Source: JAAYCI01 sp964369525 (lineage in GTDB: Bacteria; Bacillota; Clostridia; Oscillospirales; Ruminococcaceae). Taken from it: a stretch of DNA of 51,355 nt. Below are positions 8,701 to 16,698 of the stretch, in pieces (position 1 is the stretch's first letter; each line of letters opens with the position of its first letter). Position numbers and translations under genes: made by a program. The notes beneath the pieces are model-generated. The model saw only the letters and a list, made by a program, of their open reading frames with translations, made no database searches and was not told the origin of the DNA. Location: the NCBI GenBank assembly GCA_964369525.1, contig CAYJEW010000009.1, positions 1 through 51,355 on the forward strand, in the 5' to 3' direction.

Positions 8701-10265
8701 TTGAAGACCTAGCCCAGCTTATATACGACCTTAAGAATGCAAATAAAAATGCGCGTATATCGGTAAAGCTGGTGTCGGAGGCAGGGGTGGGCACAATAGC
8801 GGCCGGCGTTGCCAAGGCAGGGGCAGATGTGGTGCTCATTTCCGGCTACGACGGCGGCACAGGCGCCGCGCCGATAAGCTCTATTTTAGACGCAGGCCTA
8901 CCGTGGGAGTTGGGGCTGGCTGAGGCACATCAAACCCTTATGCAAAACGATTTGCGCAGCAGCGTGGTGCTGGAGGCCGACGGCAAGCTTATGAGCGGGC
9001 GCGATGTGGCAATAGCGGCAATACTGGGTGCCGAGGAGTTTGGCTTTGCAACAGCGCCGCTGGTGGCTATGGGCTGTATGATGATGCGGGTGTGCCATCT
9101 CGACACCTGCCCCGTTGGCATAGCCACTCAAAACGAATGCCTGCGCAAAAGGTTTAAAGGCAAGCCCGAGTATGTGATGAACTTTATGATGTTTATTGCG
9201 CAGGAGCTGCGGGAGATAATGGCAAAGCTGGGGGTTAAAAACCTGCAAGAGCTTGTTGGCAGAACCGACCTTATAGAAGAAAAACCGCAAAAGGCCACAA
9301 AACGTGCAGAGCTTGTGGATATGAGCTGTGTGATATCTCAGAGGTATGCAGGGCAGATGCAAAAAGGCGATATGCCCAAAAAGATGAACACGTTTAGCCC
9401 ACAGCAAACGCTGGACCACAGCGTGCTTTTGCCAAGGTTTAAAGACGCAATAGCAAACGGAACAAAACACAGCGAGCAAATAGAGGTTTGCAGTACCGAC
9501 CGCACGCTGGGAACCATGCTTGGCTCGCACATAAGCTTAAAGCATAAAAATACGCTTAAGCACGACACATATACGCTGGAGTGCTTTGGCGGCGCCGGGC
9601 AGTCGTTTGGTGCGTTTATACCCAAAGGCCTTACGCTAAAACTTGTGGGCGACGCCAACGACTATCTGGGCAAAGGGCTTTCGGGCGGCAAAATTATAGT
9701 GAAGCCGCCAAAGGAAAGCAGGTTTAAAGCCGAGGAAAACGTGATTATAGGTAACGTTGCGTTTTATGGCGCAACCTCGGGCGAAAGCTATATAAACGGC
9801 ATTGCGGGCGAGCGGTTTATGGTGCGAAACTCGGGCGCGCGGGTTGTTGCCGAGGGCTGCGGCGACCACGGCCTTGAGTACATGACGGGTGGTATAGCCG
9901 TTATATTGGGCGATGTGGGCAAAAACCTCGCAGCCGGCATGAGCGGCGGCATTGCGTATGTGCTGGACGAGCGGCACGAGCTTTACCTAAAGCTTAATAA
10001 AGAGTTTGTGCAGATGGATACCGTGCAGCAAAAGCACGACGCAGACGAGCTAAAAGCCATGATAGAAAACCACTTTGCGGCCACAGCCTCGCCCAAGGCA
10101 AAGCATATTTTGGATAACTTTGATGATATGCTGAAACACTTTAAAAAGATTGTGCCGAGCGACTACAAAGAGATGCTGAAAACCATCTGCGAGTTTGAGG
10201 AAAAAGGCATGCCGCACGAGCGTGCCGCCATGGAAGCATTTACAAAACTGCTGGCAGATAAATAG
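5754..10265 (+). CDS. gltB: Glutamate synthase large subunit
   Basis: 1503 residues, normal for the GOGAT alpha subunit. A 15-residue propeptide precedes Cys16 in HDACGIG, the nucleophile of the class II glutaminase domain after processing. The central and FMN-binding synthase domains follow (SAKSNSGEGGE; SGYDGGTGAAP), with the 3Fe-4S cysteines at 1108, 1114 and 1119 (GCMMMRVCHLDTCPVG). The C-terminal GXGXG helix domain ends with GGIAVILGDVGKNLAAGM and similar repeats. It hydrolyses glutamine, channels ammonia and forms glutamate from 2-oxoglutarate. GAAGGGG at 5739-5745 supports the ATG at 5754. gltD follows after 9 bp. Identification is certain. Confidence 0.97.
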   Translation: MQNKLLYNEKFEHDACGIGAVVAIDGKKSHKIVSDALEIVEKLQHRAGQDALGEVGDGVGILVQISHSFFSSLQLGFDIGGEREYGVGMFFLPANRVQAAQAKKLFELIAQKAGVQVLGWRNVPTNPEILGKKALDNMPSIQQCFLKRPQELAKGMEFDRKLYVVRREFEHSAKTTYVASLSSRTIVYKGMFLVNQLRSFYADLQSESYQSAIALVHSRFSTNTNPSWERSHPNRMILHNGEINTIRGNADRMHAREETMHSRILGDDIEKVLPVINGEGSDSAMLDNTLEFLYMCGLPLPLAVMITIPEPWKNNRRMPAAKKDFYHYYATMMEPWDGPAAILFSDGDVVGAVLDRNGLRPSRYYITDDNMLILASEVGVLDIAAERVVEKSRLQPGKMLLVDTVNKTIVDDEECKSYYASKNPYGEWLDKNLVKLKQLQIPNKKIQPHTQQQRDKLYKAFGYSYEDVKTNILPMAKTGKEPTAAMGTDIPLAVLSDKHQPLFRYFKQMFAQVTNPPLDSLREEVVTDTTVYIGSDGNLLAAAAENCTVLEVDNPILTATDLAKIKAINKNGFKVSEVSLLYYKNTSLEHALEQLFVKCDKAYKNGANIIVLSDRGVDENHVAIPSLLAVSAMEQYLIKTKKRTAVSIILESGEVRDVHQFATLLGYGARAIHPYLAHECIEELIELGILDKDPHTAINDYNSAILHGIVKVAAKMGISVVQSYQSAQIFEAVGINRAVIDKYFTNTISRVEGIGLEEIAQGVEARHSKAFDPMGLETDTSLDSLGYSKLVNGEDKEDHLYSPQIIIALQQAVQSGNYEMFKRYTEMVDDVNKPHTLRGLLALKYGKGIPIESVQPAEEIVKQFKTGAMSYGSISKEAHECMAIAMNRLSAKSNSGEGGEETSRLNTEKNSAIKQVASGRFGVTIEYLLSAKEIQIKMAQGAKPGEGGHLPAEKVYPWIAKTRHSTPGVSLISPPPHHDIYSIEDLAQLIYDLKNANKNARISVKLVSEAGVGTIAAGVAKAGADVVLISGYDGGTGAAPISSILDAGLPWELGLAEAHQTLMQNDLRSSVVLEADGKLMSGRDVAIAAILGAEEFGFATAPLVAMGCMMMRVCHLDTCPVGIATQNECLRKRFKGKPEYVMNFMMFIAQELREIMAKLGVKNLQELVGRTDLIEEKPQKATKRAELVDMSCVISQRYAGQMQKGDMPKKMNTFSPQQTLDHSVLLPRFKDAIANGTKHSEQIEVCSTDRTLGTMLGSHISLKHKNTLKHDTYTLECFGGAGQSFGAFIPKGLTLKLVGDANDYLGKGLSGGKIIVKPPKESRFKAEENVIIGNVAFYGATSGESYINGIAGERFMVRNSGARVVAEGCGDHGLEYMTGGIAVILGDVGKNLAAGMSGGIAYVLDERHELYLKLNKEFVQMDTVQQKHDADELKAMIENHFAATASPKAKHILDNFDDMLKHFKKIVPSDYKEMLKTICEFEEKGMPHERAAMEAFTKLLADK

Positions 10266-10274
10266 GAGAATAGC

Positions 10275-11696
10275 ATGGGTAAAACTACGGGATTTATGGA
10301 GTATAGCCGCAAGGCCAACAGCATGCTTTGCGTACAGCAGCGCATACTGAATTTTGATGAGTTTTATGTGTACAATAAGCAGGACGAGCGTAAAAAGCAG
10401 GCAGCCAGATGTATGAACTGTGGTGTGCCGTTTTGCGGTAGTGCAATAGAATTGGCCGGCATGGTAACGGGCTGTCCACTGCACAACCTGATACCCGAAT
10501 GGAACGACGAGATATATAACGGCAACTACGCCCACGCCCTTGCACGGCTACTAAAGACAAACTGCTTTCCGGAGTTTACCGGCAGGGTGTGTCCCTCGCT
10601 GTGCGAGAAGGCGTGCATAAACGGCATGTATGGCGATGCGGTTACCATACACGATAACGAGCTTTTTTTGATAGAAAATGGGTTTAGCGAGGGGTATATG
10701 CGGCCAAATCCGCCAAAGGCTCGTAGCGATAAGCGCATTGCTGTGGTGGGCTCGGGGCCGGCGGGGCTGGCCGTGGCCGAAAAGCTTAATAAAAGGGGCC
10801 ACAGCGTTACTGTTTTTGAAAGGGACGATGCGTTTGGCGGCCTACTTATGTACGGCATACCCAACATGAAGCTTAGCAAAAATGTGGTGCGGCGCCGAAT
10901 AGAGCTAATGCAGGCAGAGGGCGTGCGCTTTGAGGCGCAAAAAGACCTTGGGCGTAACATGCAGCTTGCAGAGCTGGAAAAAGATTTTGATGCGGTTGTG
11001 CTTTGTTGTGGAGCCAAAAAAGCAAGGGATATTGAGGCTAAGGGCAGAGACGCCGCCGGCGTGCATTTTGCGGTGGATTATTTAACCGCCGCAACCAAAG
11101 CCCTTATGCAAAACAGCGCAGATGAAATAAGCGCTGGCGGCAGGCATGTTATAGTGCTTGGCGGTGGCGACACAGGCAACGACTGCGTGGGCACAGCCAT
11201 ACGTCAGGGGGCAAAAAGCGTGCTGCAGCTTGAGATTATGCCAAAGCCGCCGCAAAAGCGCACCAAGGACAACCCATGGCCGCAGTGGCCACGGGTGTTT
11301 ACGGCAGACTATGGCCAGCAGGAAGCAGCCGAGGTTTTTGGCAGCGACCCACGGGTTTTTCAAACAACCATAAAAGAGATACACAAAGAAAAAGGCAAGG
11401 TTTCGGCACTTACCACCGTGAAGGTGGAGTTTAAGGGTGGCAAGCTGTGCGAGGTGGCAGGCAGCGAGGCCACTATAAAGGCAGACATGCTGCTTATTGC
11501 CGCAGGGTTTACAGGCAGCGAGCAGTACATGGCGCAGGGGCTAACACTGCCAAGCCCAAAAGGGGCCGAATACAAAACAAGTAGGCAAAGTGTGTTTGCC
11601 TGTGGCGATATGAAAAGGGGACAATCGCTGGTGGTGTGGGCAATTGCCGAGGGCATTAAGTGTGCTAAAGAGGTGGACGAGTTTTTGAATAATTAG
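10275..11696 (+). CDS. gltD: Glutamate synthase small subunit (NADPH-dependent)
   Basis: 473 residues. The N-terminal ferredoxin-like region carries two cysteine clusters (CMNCGVPFCG with TGCPLHNLIPEW, and GRVCPSLCEKAC) that hold 4Fe-4S centres. An FAD site (GSGPAGLAVAEKL, near residue 158) and an NAD(P)H site (GGGDTGNDCVG, near 294) follow. The protein passes electrons from NADPH to the large subunit. TAGGAG at 10263-10268 overlaps the gltB stop region and supports the start. The gene ends 33 bp before an intrinsic terminator. The same fold occurs in other oxidoreductases, but adjacency to gltB settles the role. Confidence 0.95.
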   Translation: MGKTTGFMEYSRKANSMLCVQQRILNFDEFYVYNKQDERKKQAARCMNCGVPFCGSAIELAGMVTGCPLHNLIPEWNDEIYNGNYAHALARLLKTNCFPEFTGRVCPSLCEKACINGMYGDAVTIHDNELFLIENGFSEGYMRPNPPKARSDKRIAVVGSGPAGLAVAEKLNKRGHSVTVFERDDAFGGLLMYGIPNMKLSKNVVRRRIELMQAEGVRFEAQKDLGRNMQLAELEKDFDAVVLCCGAKKARDIEAKGRDAAGVHFAVDYLTAATKALMQNSADEISAGGRHVIVLGGGDTGNDCVGTAIRQGAKSVLQLEIMPKPPQKRTKDNPWPQWPRVFTADYGQQEAAEVFGSDPRVFQTTIKEIHKEKGKVSALTTVKVEFKGGKLCEVAGSEATIKADMLLIAAGFTGSEQYMAQGLTLPSPKGAEYKTSRQSVFACGDMKRGQSLVVWAIAEGIKCAKEVDEFLNN

Positions 11697-11729
11697 CGGC
11701 TTGCAATATTTGCACGCAGCGGCAAAAAA

Positions 11730-11754
11730 AAGGCGGAAATCTTCCGCCTTTTTT
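11730..11754 (+). terminator. Intrinsic terminator of gltBD
   Basis: AAGGCGGAA pairs with TTCCGCCTT around a 3-nt loop, followed by TTTT. It lies 33 bp after the gltD stop. Confidence 0.9.
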
Positions 11755-11910
11755 GTTTTGTAGTGAGGCAAAGCGAGCAGCGGCCCAAAGCATACGGCAG
11801 GCCAAAGCGGGTGGGCGAGAAAGGCATAACTTGGCGGTTGCAGGTGCGCCTGCGCGGCTGGGTTTTGCGGCTGCGCTTGCTTGCAGTTTTAGGAAAATTT
11901 CAAAAAAGGC

Positions 11911-11947
11911 TTGACTTTGATTTAAAATGATATCATAATGATATCAC
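11911..11947 (+). promoter_or_regulatory. Promoter with tandem palindromic operators, SPFH/RHH operon
   Basis: TTGACT at 11911-11916 and CATAAT at 11934-11939 are spaced by 17 bp. The perfect palindrome ATGATATCAT (11927-11936) and its near copy ATGATATCAC (11938-11947) lie 11 bp apart, one helical turn, and cover the -10 box. Transcription would start near 11946. The ribbon-helix-helix protein encoded by the second gene of the operon is the obvious candidate to bind here, which is inference. Confidence 0.7.
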
Positions 11948-11970
11948 AAAACAGAAAAGAGGTATGTGCT

Positions 11971-12993
11971 ATGCAAGAAAAGATAATTAAGGCTCCAAGT
12001 GGTATGGGTATGCTGGTTTTGATAATACTGCTATACATAGTGGCCATATTTGGTGTGGTGTTTGGCGCAAGCAACATGGAAATGCACACATGGGGCATGG
12101 TGCTGTTTATTGTGTCGCTATTATTTCTTGTGCTCGGGTGGATATTGTTTTTAGGCATAAAGGTGCTGGAGCCACAGCAAGCGCTGGTGCTTACGCTGTT
12201 TGGTAAATATGTTGGCACGCTAAAGGGTGCGGGCATGTTTTATGTAAACCCATTTTGCACAGCGGTAAACCCCGCAGCGCAAACAAAACTGCGCCAAAGC
12301 GGAGATGTGGCCGAAAAAAGCGCCTCGGTAACAACAGGCGGCGTTACTGTGCAGGCACAGCCAAGTGTGCTTGCCGCTAGCAAAAAAGTGTCGCTGAAAG
12401 CCATGACGCTTAGCAACAACAAGCAGAAGATAAACGACTGCCTTGGCAACCCTGTGGAGATATCCATTGCGGTAATATGGCGGGTGGCCGACACCGCAAA
12501 GGCCGTGTTTGAGGTGGATAACTACAAAGAGTTTTTGTCTTTGCAGTGCGATGCATCGCTGAGAAATACAGTGCGTGCATACCCGTACGACGTGGCACAG
12601 AATGTGGACACCACAGGCGACGGCAACCCCGACGAAGGCTCGCTACGCGGCTCTAGCGAAGAGGTGGCACAGCGCATTAAAGACGAGATACAAAGCAAGG
12701 TGTCGCAGGCAGGACTGGAGGTTTTGGAAACAAAGATAACCTACCTTGCATATGCCTCCGAAATAGCGGCGGCCATGCTGCAGCGCCAGCAGGCGGCGGC
12801 GCTGATAGATGCAAAAAAGCTGATTGTAGAGGGCGCTGTGGGCATGGTAGAGATGGCGCTGGAGCGCATAGAAGAAAACGAGAACATAAAGCTGGATGAA
12901 GAACGCAAAGCCTCGATGGTATCGAATTTGCTGGTTGTGCTGTGTGCAAACAAAGACACGCAGCCTGTGGTAAATTCCGGCAGCCTTTACTAA
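11971..12993 (+). CDS. SPFH (band 7) domain membrane protein
   Basis: 340 residues. Two membrane helices lie near the N terminus (about residues 13-32 and 40-62). The SPFH/prohibitin-like domain follows (LEPQQALVLTLFGKYVG, GMFYVNPFC), then a long charged, alanine-rich helical segment (AAMLQRQQAAALIDAKKL) expected to form coiled coils. Such proteins assemble into membrane-bound rings or scaffolds. The ATG at 11971 is chosen over the one at 11938 because AGAAAAGAGG at 11953-11962 gives a proper ribosome site and the predicted transcription start lies downstream of 11938. A single base separates its stop from the next start, implying translational coupling. The substrate or partner is unknown. 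Confidence 0.85.
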   Translation: MQEKIIKAPSGMGMLVLIILLYIVAIFGVVFGASNMEMHTWGMVLFIVSLLFLVLGWILFLGIKVLEPQQALVLTLFGKYVGTLKGAGMFYVNPFCTAVNPAAQTKLRQSGDVAEKSASVTTGGVTVQAQPSVLAASKKVSLKAMTLSNNKQKINDCLGNPVEISIAVIWRVADTAKAVFEVDNYKEFLSLQCDASLRNTVRAYPYDVAQNVDTTGDGNPDEGSLRGSSEEVAQRIKDEIQSKVSQAGLEVLETKITYLAYASEIAAAMLQRQQAAALIDAKKLIVEGAVGMVEMALERIEENENIKLDEERKASMVSNLLVVLCANKDTQPVVNSGSLY

Positions 12994-12994
12994 T

Positions 12995-13198
12995 ATGGCA
13001 GAGAACTCAAAAAAGCAGATACCGCTACGGCTATCGGCAAAGCTGTATGCCGAAATTGCCTCGTGGGCAGAAGACGATTTTCGCTCGGTGAATGGGCAGA
13101 TAGAGTATCTGCTAACCGAGTGCGTAAAACAGCGCAAGAAAAACGGCAGGTATGTGCCGCACAAGCTGGACGAAGATTTGGATATTGATATAGAGTAG
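12995..13198 (+). CDS. Arc-like ribbon-helix-helix DNA-binding protein
   Basis: 67 residues. IPLRLSAKLYAEIASWAEDDFRSVNGQIEYLLTE fits the Arc fold: a short beta strand, then helix-turn-helix with the RSVNGQIEYLL signature of Arc repressors, ending in an acidic tail (DEDLDIDIE). Dimers of this fold bind tandem short operators through the strand. Start and stop are coupled to the SPFH gene (1 bp gap). Two 10-bp palindromes over the operon promoter at 11927-11947 are suitable targets, so autoregulation is a reasonable inference. It could also act elsewhere, and no second partner gene is visible. Confidence 0.85.
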   Translation: MAENSKKQIPLRLSAKLYAEIASWAEDDFRSVNGQIEYLLTECVKQRKKNGRYVPHKLDEDLDIDIE

Positions 13199-13216
13199 CT
13201 GTGCGGCAATGTAGCA

Positions 13217-13307
13217 GGCGTAATATTTGTTTAATTGCGTATAAAATATACTTTAGGTATATATTATTGACAGGCATTTCGCACCCGCATTTTGCGGGTG
13301 CGTTTTT
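13217..13307 (+). repeat. 90-bp intergenic module, copy A (ends in a terminator)
   Basis: Starts GGCG, then ATTTGTT, TATAAAATATAC, and an inverted repeat ATATAC-N5-GTATAT (13246-13262). It finishes with the hairpin CGCACCCGCA/TGCGGGTGCG (13280-13302) and five T. Copies B and C have the same order and spacing. Here the hairpin can also terminate the SPFH/RHH operon. Confidence 0.6.
13280..13307 (+). terminator. Intrinsic terminator after the SPFH/RHH operon
   Basis: A perfect 10-bp stem with loop TTT, followed by TTTTT. It lies 81 bp after the RHH stop codon and forms the right end of repeat copy A. Confidence 0.85.
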
Positions 13308-13419
13308 GTAGCTGTGAAGAATAGCGGCAGGGCTAGAGCGCAGGCTAATGTACCCATGGGCTTAGCGCTGAGCTAAAGCGCAAAAGCAATTTACACCGGT
13401 AATGAAAAATGTTACAATT

Positions 13420-13441
13420 ATGGTTAGCTATAAGCAACCAT
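13420..13441. promoter_or_regulatory. Inverted repeat upstream of the YgbA/YbaN genes
   Basis: ATGGTT at 13420-13425 and AACCAT at 13436-13441 form an inverted repeat with a 10-bp spacer, about 170 bp before the YgbA-family start. It could be an operator. I see no clear -35/-10 pair around it. The rest of 13308-13608 shows no gene. Confidence 0.3.
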
Positions 13442-13608
13442 TTTAAGCTGTATTGAGTGTAGGGTGGTGTTTTGCGTGGTGTGGCGGTGTGCAGCAATAC
13501 TTGTGCAGGTGGTGCAGTAGGTGTTTTGTTGCGGCAGTTTTACAGCTAAGAAAACTGCGCAGTTAAAATATAGTTGCCATGTAAAAAAAGAAAGTGAAAG
13601 GCCGGCTA

Positions 13609-13914
13609 ATGCCAACAAGCGAAAAAGATATTGTTAGCTTAATGATAAAGCTATACTGCAAAAAAAAGCATGATACCCAGCAGATGTGCGCCGAGTGTAG
13701 CGCATTGCTTGCATATGCAAAGCTGCGCATAGAGCACTGCCCCAAAAAGCAAACAAAAACATTTTGCAGCAGCTGCTCCACGCCCTGCTACAAGCCGGAC
13801 AAGCGCGAGCAAATTCGTGGCGTTATGCGTTTTGCAGGGCCCAGAATGCTGTTGCACCACCCTATAGTTGCAATAAAACATGCGGTTCAAAGCGGCAGAA
13901 AGGACACTGTATGA
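13609..13914 (+). CDS. YgbA family (nitrous-oxide-stimulated promoter) protein
   Basis: 101 residues, rich in cysteine. MCAECSALLAYAKLRIEHCP, FCSSCSTPCYKPDKREQIR and VMRFAGPRMLLHHP match the conserved blocks of the YgbA_NO family, named for its occurrence behind promoters induced by nitrogen oxides. The paired CxxC motifs suggest metal binding. Molecular function is not established. The ATG at 13609 is preferred to the GTG at 13594, since GAAAGTGAAAGG at 13591-13602 can act as its ribosome site. The TGA stop overlaps the next ATG (ATGA at 13911-13914), so the two genes are translationally coupled and probably work together in nitrosative or redox stress. Confidence 0.85.
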   Translation: MPTSEKDIVSLMIKLYCKKKHDTQQMCAECSALLAYAKLRIEHCPKKQTKTFCSSCSTPCYKPDKREQIRGVMRFAGPRMLLHHPIVAIKHAVQSGRKDTV

Positions 13915-14291
13915 ATATTAAAAAAATAGTGTACCTAACGCTGGGAATTGTAGGTTTGGTGCTGGGGGCTGTGGGGGCGGTGGTACCGCTGCTGCCGGCG
14001 TTTCCATTTTTGCTTTTAGCGGCGGTGGGGTTTGGCAAAAGTAGCGAAAAGCTGGACAACTGGTTTAAAGGAACAAAACTATATAAAAGCAATTTGGAAA
14101 CCTATGTTAAAGGCCAAGGGATGACCAAGGCCACCAAAATACGGGTGATGATAACCGTAACAATTTTAATGAGCATTGGTTTTATCATGATGAAGGCTGT
14201 GCCTGTGGGGCAGATTATTTTGTTTTTTGTTTGGGTTTTTCACCTGATGTACTTTGCATTCAGGGTAAAAACCCTTAAACCCGAGGCGTAA
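13911..14291 (+). CDS. YbaN/DUF454 family membrane protein
   Basis: 126 residues with the DUF454 layout: an N-terminal hydrophobic pair (YLTLGIVGLVLGAVGAVVPLLP, then FPFLLLAAVGFGKSSEKL), a short basic cytosolic stretch and a C-terminal membrane segment ending FHLMYFAFRVK. LGAVGAVVPLLPAFPFLLLA is the family's hallmark. It is an integral inner-membrane protein of unknown biochemical role. The start shares four bases with the YgbA-family stop (ATGA). Reading further upstream in this frame has no ribosome site and would overlap the preceding gene, so 13911 is used. Confidence 0.85.
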   Translation: MNIKKIVYLTLGIVGLVLGAVGAVVPLLPAFPFLLLAAVGFGKSSEKLDNWFKGTKLYKSNLETYVKGQGMTKATKIRVMITVTILMSIGFIMMKAVPVGQIILFFVWVFHLMYFAFRVKTLKPEA

Positions 14292-14410
14292 ACAGCCAAA
14301 GCGGCGCAGTAGGCTATGCATAGTGGTGAATGTGCGCTACAAAAGCTGTAAGCAGGGCAGAACATAAATGCATTGCTAGCCGCCTGGAATGTAGAGCTGG
14401 CCTTCAGTAA

Positions 14411-14499
14411 GGCGGAGATTTGTATATTTTGCGTTAAAATATACAACATGTAAACAAAACAAATAAAAACACACCCACAAAAAGAGGGTGTGTTTTTAT
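14411..14499 (+). repeat. 90-bp intergenic module, copy B (ends in a bidirectional terminator)
   Basis: GGCG, ATTTGT, TTTTGCG, TTAAAATATAC, then ATATAC-N5-GTAAAC (14439-14455), then an A-rich stretch and the hairpin at 14463-14499. Order and spacing match copies A and C: GGCG to ATATAC is 28 bp here and 29 bp in the others. Confidence 0.6.
14463..14499. terminator. Bidirectional terminator between YbaN and chemoreceptor genes
   Basis: A perfect 14-bp stem, ATAAAAACACACCC (14463-14476) with its complement at 14486-14499. The A and T ends serve as T-runs on either strand, suited to the convergent genes around it. Confidence 0.85.
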
Positions 14500-14547
14500 T
14501 TATGCTTTGCGCCTTTACAGCAGATGCAAAGAAGTTTTACAGGGGAC

Positions 14548-16371
14548 CTAGTTAAGCAGCTTTACATCCACCTTCACCGAGCCTGAATGCAGGGCATCAC
14601 GATAGTTTTTTGTGGCTTTTTCTATAAAATCGACATCGTGCTGTTTTTCGGGTGGAATGTATGGCTGGCCGTCTATACGTACCCGAAGGTTAAAGCTGGA
14701 GGTAAGCTGCGATTTTAGGTTTTCGGCCGTTTCGGTCATCACATTTGCGGCAGCGGCGGTTTGTTCGCTGCTGGCGGCGTTGCCCGAGGCCACGTTTGAT
14801 ATGGTGGTTATGCTGTCGTATATAGCTGCTAAAGACTGCTCTTGCAAAACCGAGGCCTGGCTAATGTTATCCAGTATGGCCGATGTTTCTTTTATGCTTT
14901 CAGCGATAGAGTTAAACGCGTTGCTGGTTTGTTGCGCTGTTTTTTCGCCTATGTGTGTTTTGTCTATTGTGTTTTCAATAAGCAGGCGGGTTTCTTCGGC
15001 TGCCACAGCGCTTTTGCCGGCAAGGGTTCTAACCTCGTCGGCCACAACTGCAAAACCCTTGCCTGCGGCTCCGGCTCGTGCGGCTTCTACAGCGGCATTC
15101 AAAGCCAGTATATTTGTTTGAAACGCAATATCCTCTATGGTTTTTATCACCACGGCAATCCTATCGGACGCTACTCGAATTTCTTCAACAGAGTGCAGCA
15201 GCTCGCTCATCTTTTCGGCTCCGCTGCCAACCACACCTCGCATACCGGCAAAGTTGTTTTCCATCTCTTTAACATGTGAGTAGTTGGTGGCGGTAATCTC
15301 TTTTATTTCAGCGGCGGTGCCGTTTAGCTCTTCCACTGTGGCAGCCTGCGCAACATTGTTGTCGGCCAGTGCGGCGCTGGCGTTGTTCATCTGGCCGGCA
15401 AGCCCTGCCACCTGCGTGGTGGTGTCTACTATATGCGACAGCAAAAGGTCGTTTGACTGTACCAGAGTGTATAGGCTTTTGCCCAGGCGGTCGCTTTCAG
15501 AGCGTATGTCTATGTATGTGGTAAGGTCGCCCTTGGCCACACGCTCTATAGCGGTGGTGTTGGCTTTAATTCCTTCTGCCATTACTCTAAATGCCGCAAT
15601 CATCTTGCCCACTTCGTTTTCGGGTGAAATAGAAAGGTTGTTGAGGGCGTCAAAGTTTATGTCTACATTACCTGCCGCAAGCCCTTCAGACCACATTGCC
15701 ACGGCCGTTATAGGCGCTGATATCTTTTTGGCGGTGCGTGCGGATATTATCATCGAAAATACAATGGCTGCCAGCAAAAGCGAGGCCACAATACCTATAA
15801 AAATGTATATGCCAAGATGAAACTCGTGCGAGAGCAGGTCGGCATTTTCGGCATATATGGTATTTATGGCGTGCATGTTGTTTAGTATTATTTCAATGCG
15901 TGGCACAAAGTCGCTAAGATATTGGTTGTATGCGGCGTCCACATCGGTAATGCTAAGCTCCAGCAGGCGCTGCGCCTCGGCATGCACAAACAGATGGTCG
16001 TCGTTTAGTGCATCTATGTAGCCCTGTATTCGCACATCGTTTGTGTTCCCGCTTACGCTATTTATCCATTGGCCAAGCCCGCAGGCGTTGGCGTCTAGGC
16101 TGTGGCTAAACGGAGTTGCATGAGTAATAGAGGCCAATAGGTCGTTAACCCAGTCGTAAAAGGCAATTATGGCGTTGTCGGTGGCGGTTTCGTGCTCGTG
16201 GTTTAGGGCCAGGTCTTCAAACTCGGCCTCGAAGATAAACATCCCCACAATGGTAACCGCTGTCATAATAAACGGAATAATTAGCAGCAGTAAAAATCCG
16301 GACGATATCTGAGTGCTAATGCTGCTGTTTGCTCGGCGTAGCCTACCCGGTTTGCTTAGCTTGGCCATCAT
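14548..16371 (-). CDS. Methyl-accepting chemotaxis protein
   Basis: 607 residues from the ATG at 16371 (AAAGAGGG four bases upstream; the neighbouring ATG at 16368 is equally possible). Membrane helices lie near residues 25-47 and 187-210 and flank an extracytoplasmic four-helix sensor. The sensor contains CGLGQW (Cys97) and DDHLFVHAEA (His126, His130), a pattern like the zinc-binding CZB chemoreceptor domain, so a metal or redox ligand is possible. A HAMP segment follows, then the signalling hairpin with tip IEDIAFQTNILALNAAVEAA and methylation helices. It signals to CheA through CheW. No che genes are nearby, so it is an orphan receptor. Confidence 0.92.
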   Translation of the reverse strand: MMAKLSKPGRLRRANSSISTQISSGFLLLLIIPFIMTAVTIVGMFIFEAEFEDLALNHEHETATDNAIIAFYDWVNDLLASITHATPFSHSLDANACGLGQWINSVSGNTNDVRIQGYIDALNDDHLFVHAEAQRLLELSITDVDAAYNQYLSDFVPRIEIILNNMHAINTIYAENADLLSHEFHLGIYIFIGIVASLLLAAIVFSMIISARTAKKISAPITAVAMWSEGLAAGNVDINFDALNNLSISPENEVGKMIAAFRVMAEGIKANTTAIERVAKGDLTTYIDIRSESDRLGKSLYTLVQSNDLLLSHIVDTTTQVAGLAGQMNNASAALADNNVAQAATVEELNGTAAEIKEITATNYSHVKEMENNFAGMRGVVGSGAEKMSELLHSVEEIRVASDRIAVVIKTIEDIAFQTNILALNAAVEAARAGAAGKGFAVVADEVRTLAGKSAVAAEETRLLIENTIDKTHIGEKTAQQTSNAFNSIAESIKETSAILDNISQASVLQEQSLAAIYDSITTISNVASGNAASSEQTAAAANVMTETAENLKSQLTSSFNLRVRIDGQPYIPPEKQHDVDFIEKATKNYRDALHSGSVKVDVKLLN

Positions 16372-16658
16372 AAAACCCTCTTTCTTTTTTTGTGAGCGTA
16401 TTAATATAGATAAAGCGCCAAATTGTTTTTTTGCAAAAAGTATAGCCAAGGCCATGGATATACCTACTAATTATTAAATTACAGATATTGAGGCCAATAA
16501 TAGCGAAACGTGTCAAGCACAAATCCCAAAGTTAAAAAAATGGCTTTGTTGTGCGCGGTATGTAGCTTAAAAGGCAAAAAAGCACTGAAAATCGCAATAA
16601 AAGAAGAATATTGTATGGCAGGGTTAAGAACGGTAGCGCAGATTTTACAGCGCACCAA

Positions 16659-16689
16659 AAAGCCTGACGCAATATATGCGGCAGGCTTT
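16659..16689. repeat. Nested hairpin left of the MITE-like element
   Basis: AAAGCCTG (16659-16666) pairs with CAGGCTTT (16682-16689), enclosing CGCA/TGCG. It lies 10 bp outside the 282-bp inverted-repeat element. No T-run follows. The stretch 16372-16658 shows no supported gene. Confidence 0.4.
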
Positions 16690-16698
16690 AAACGCTAC

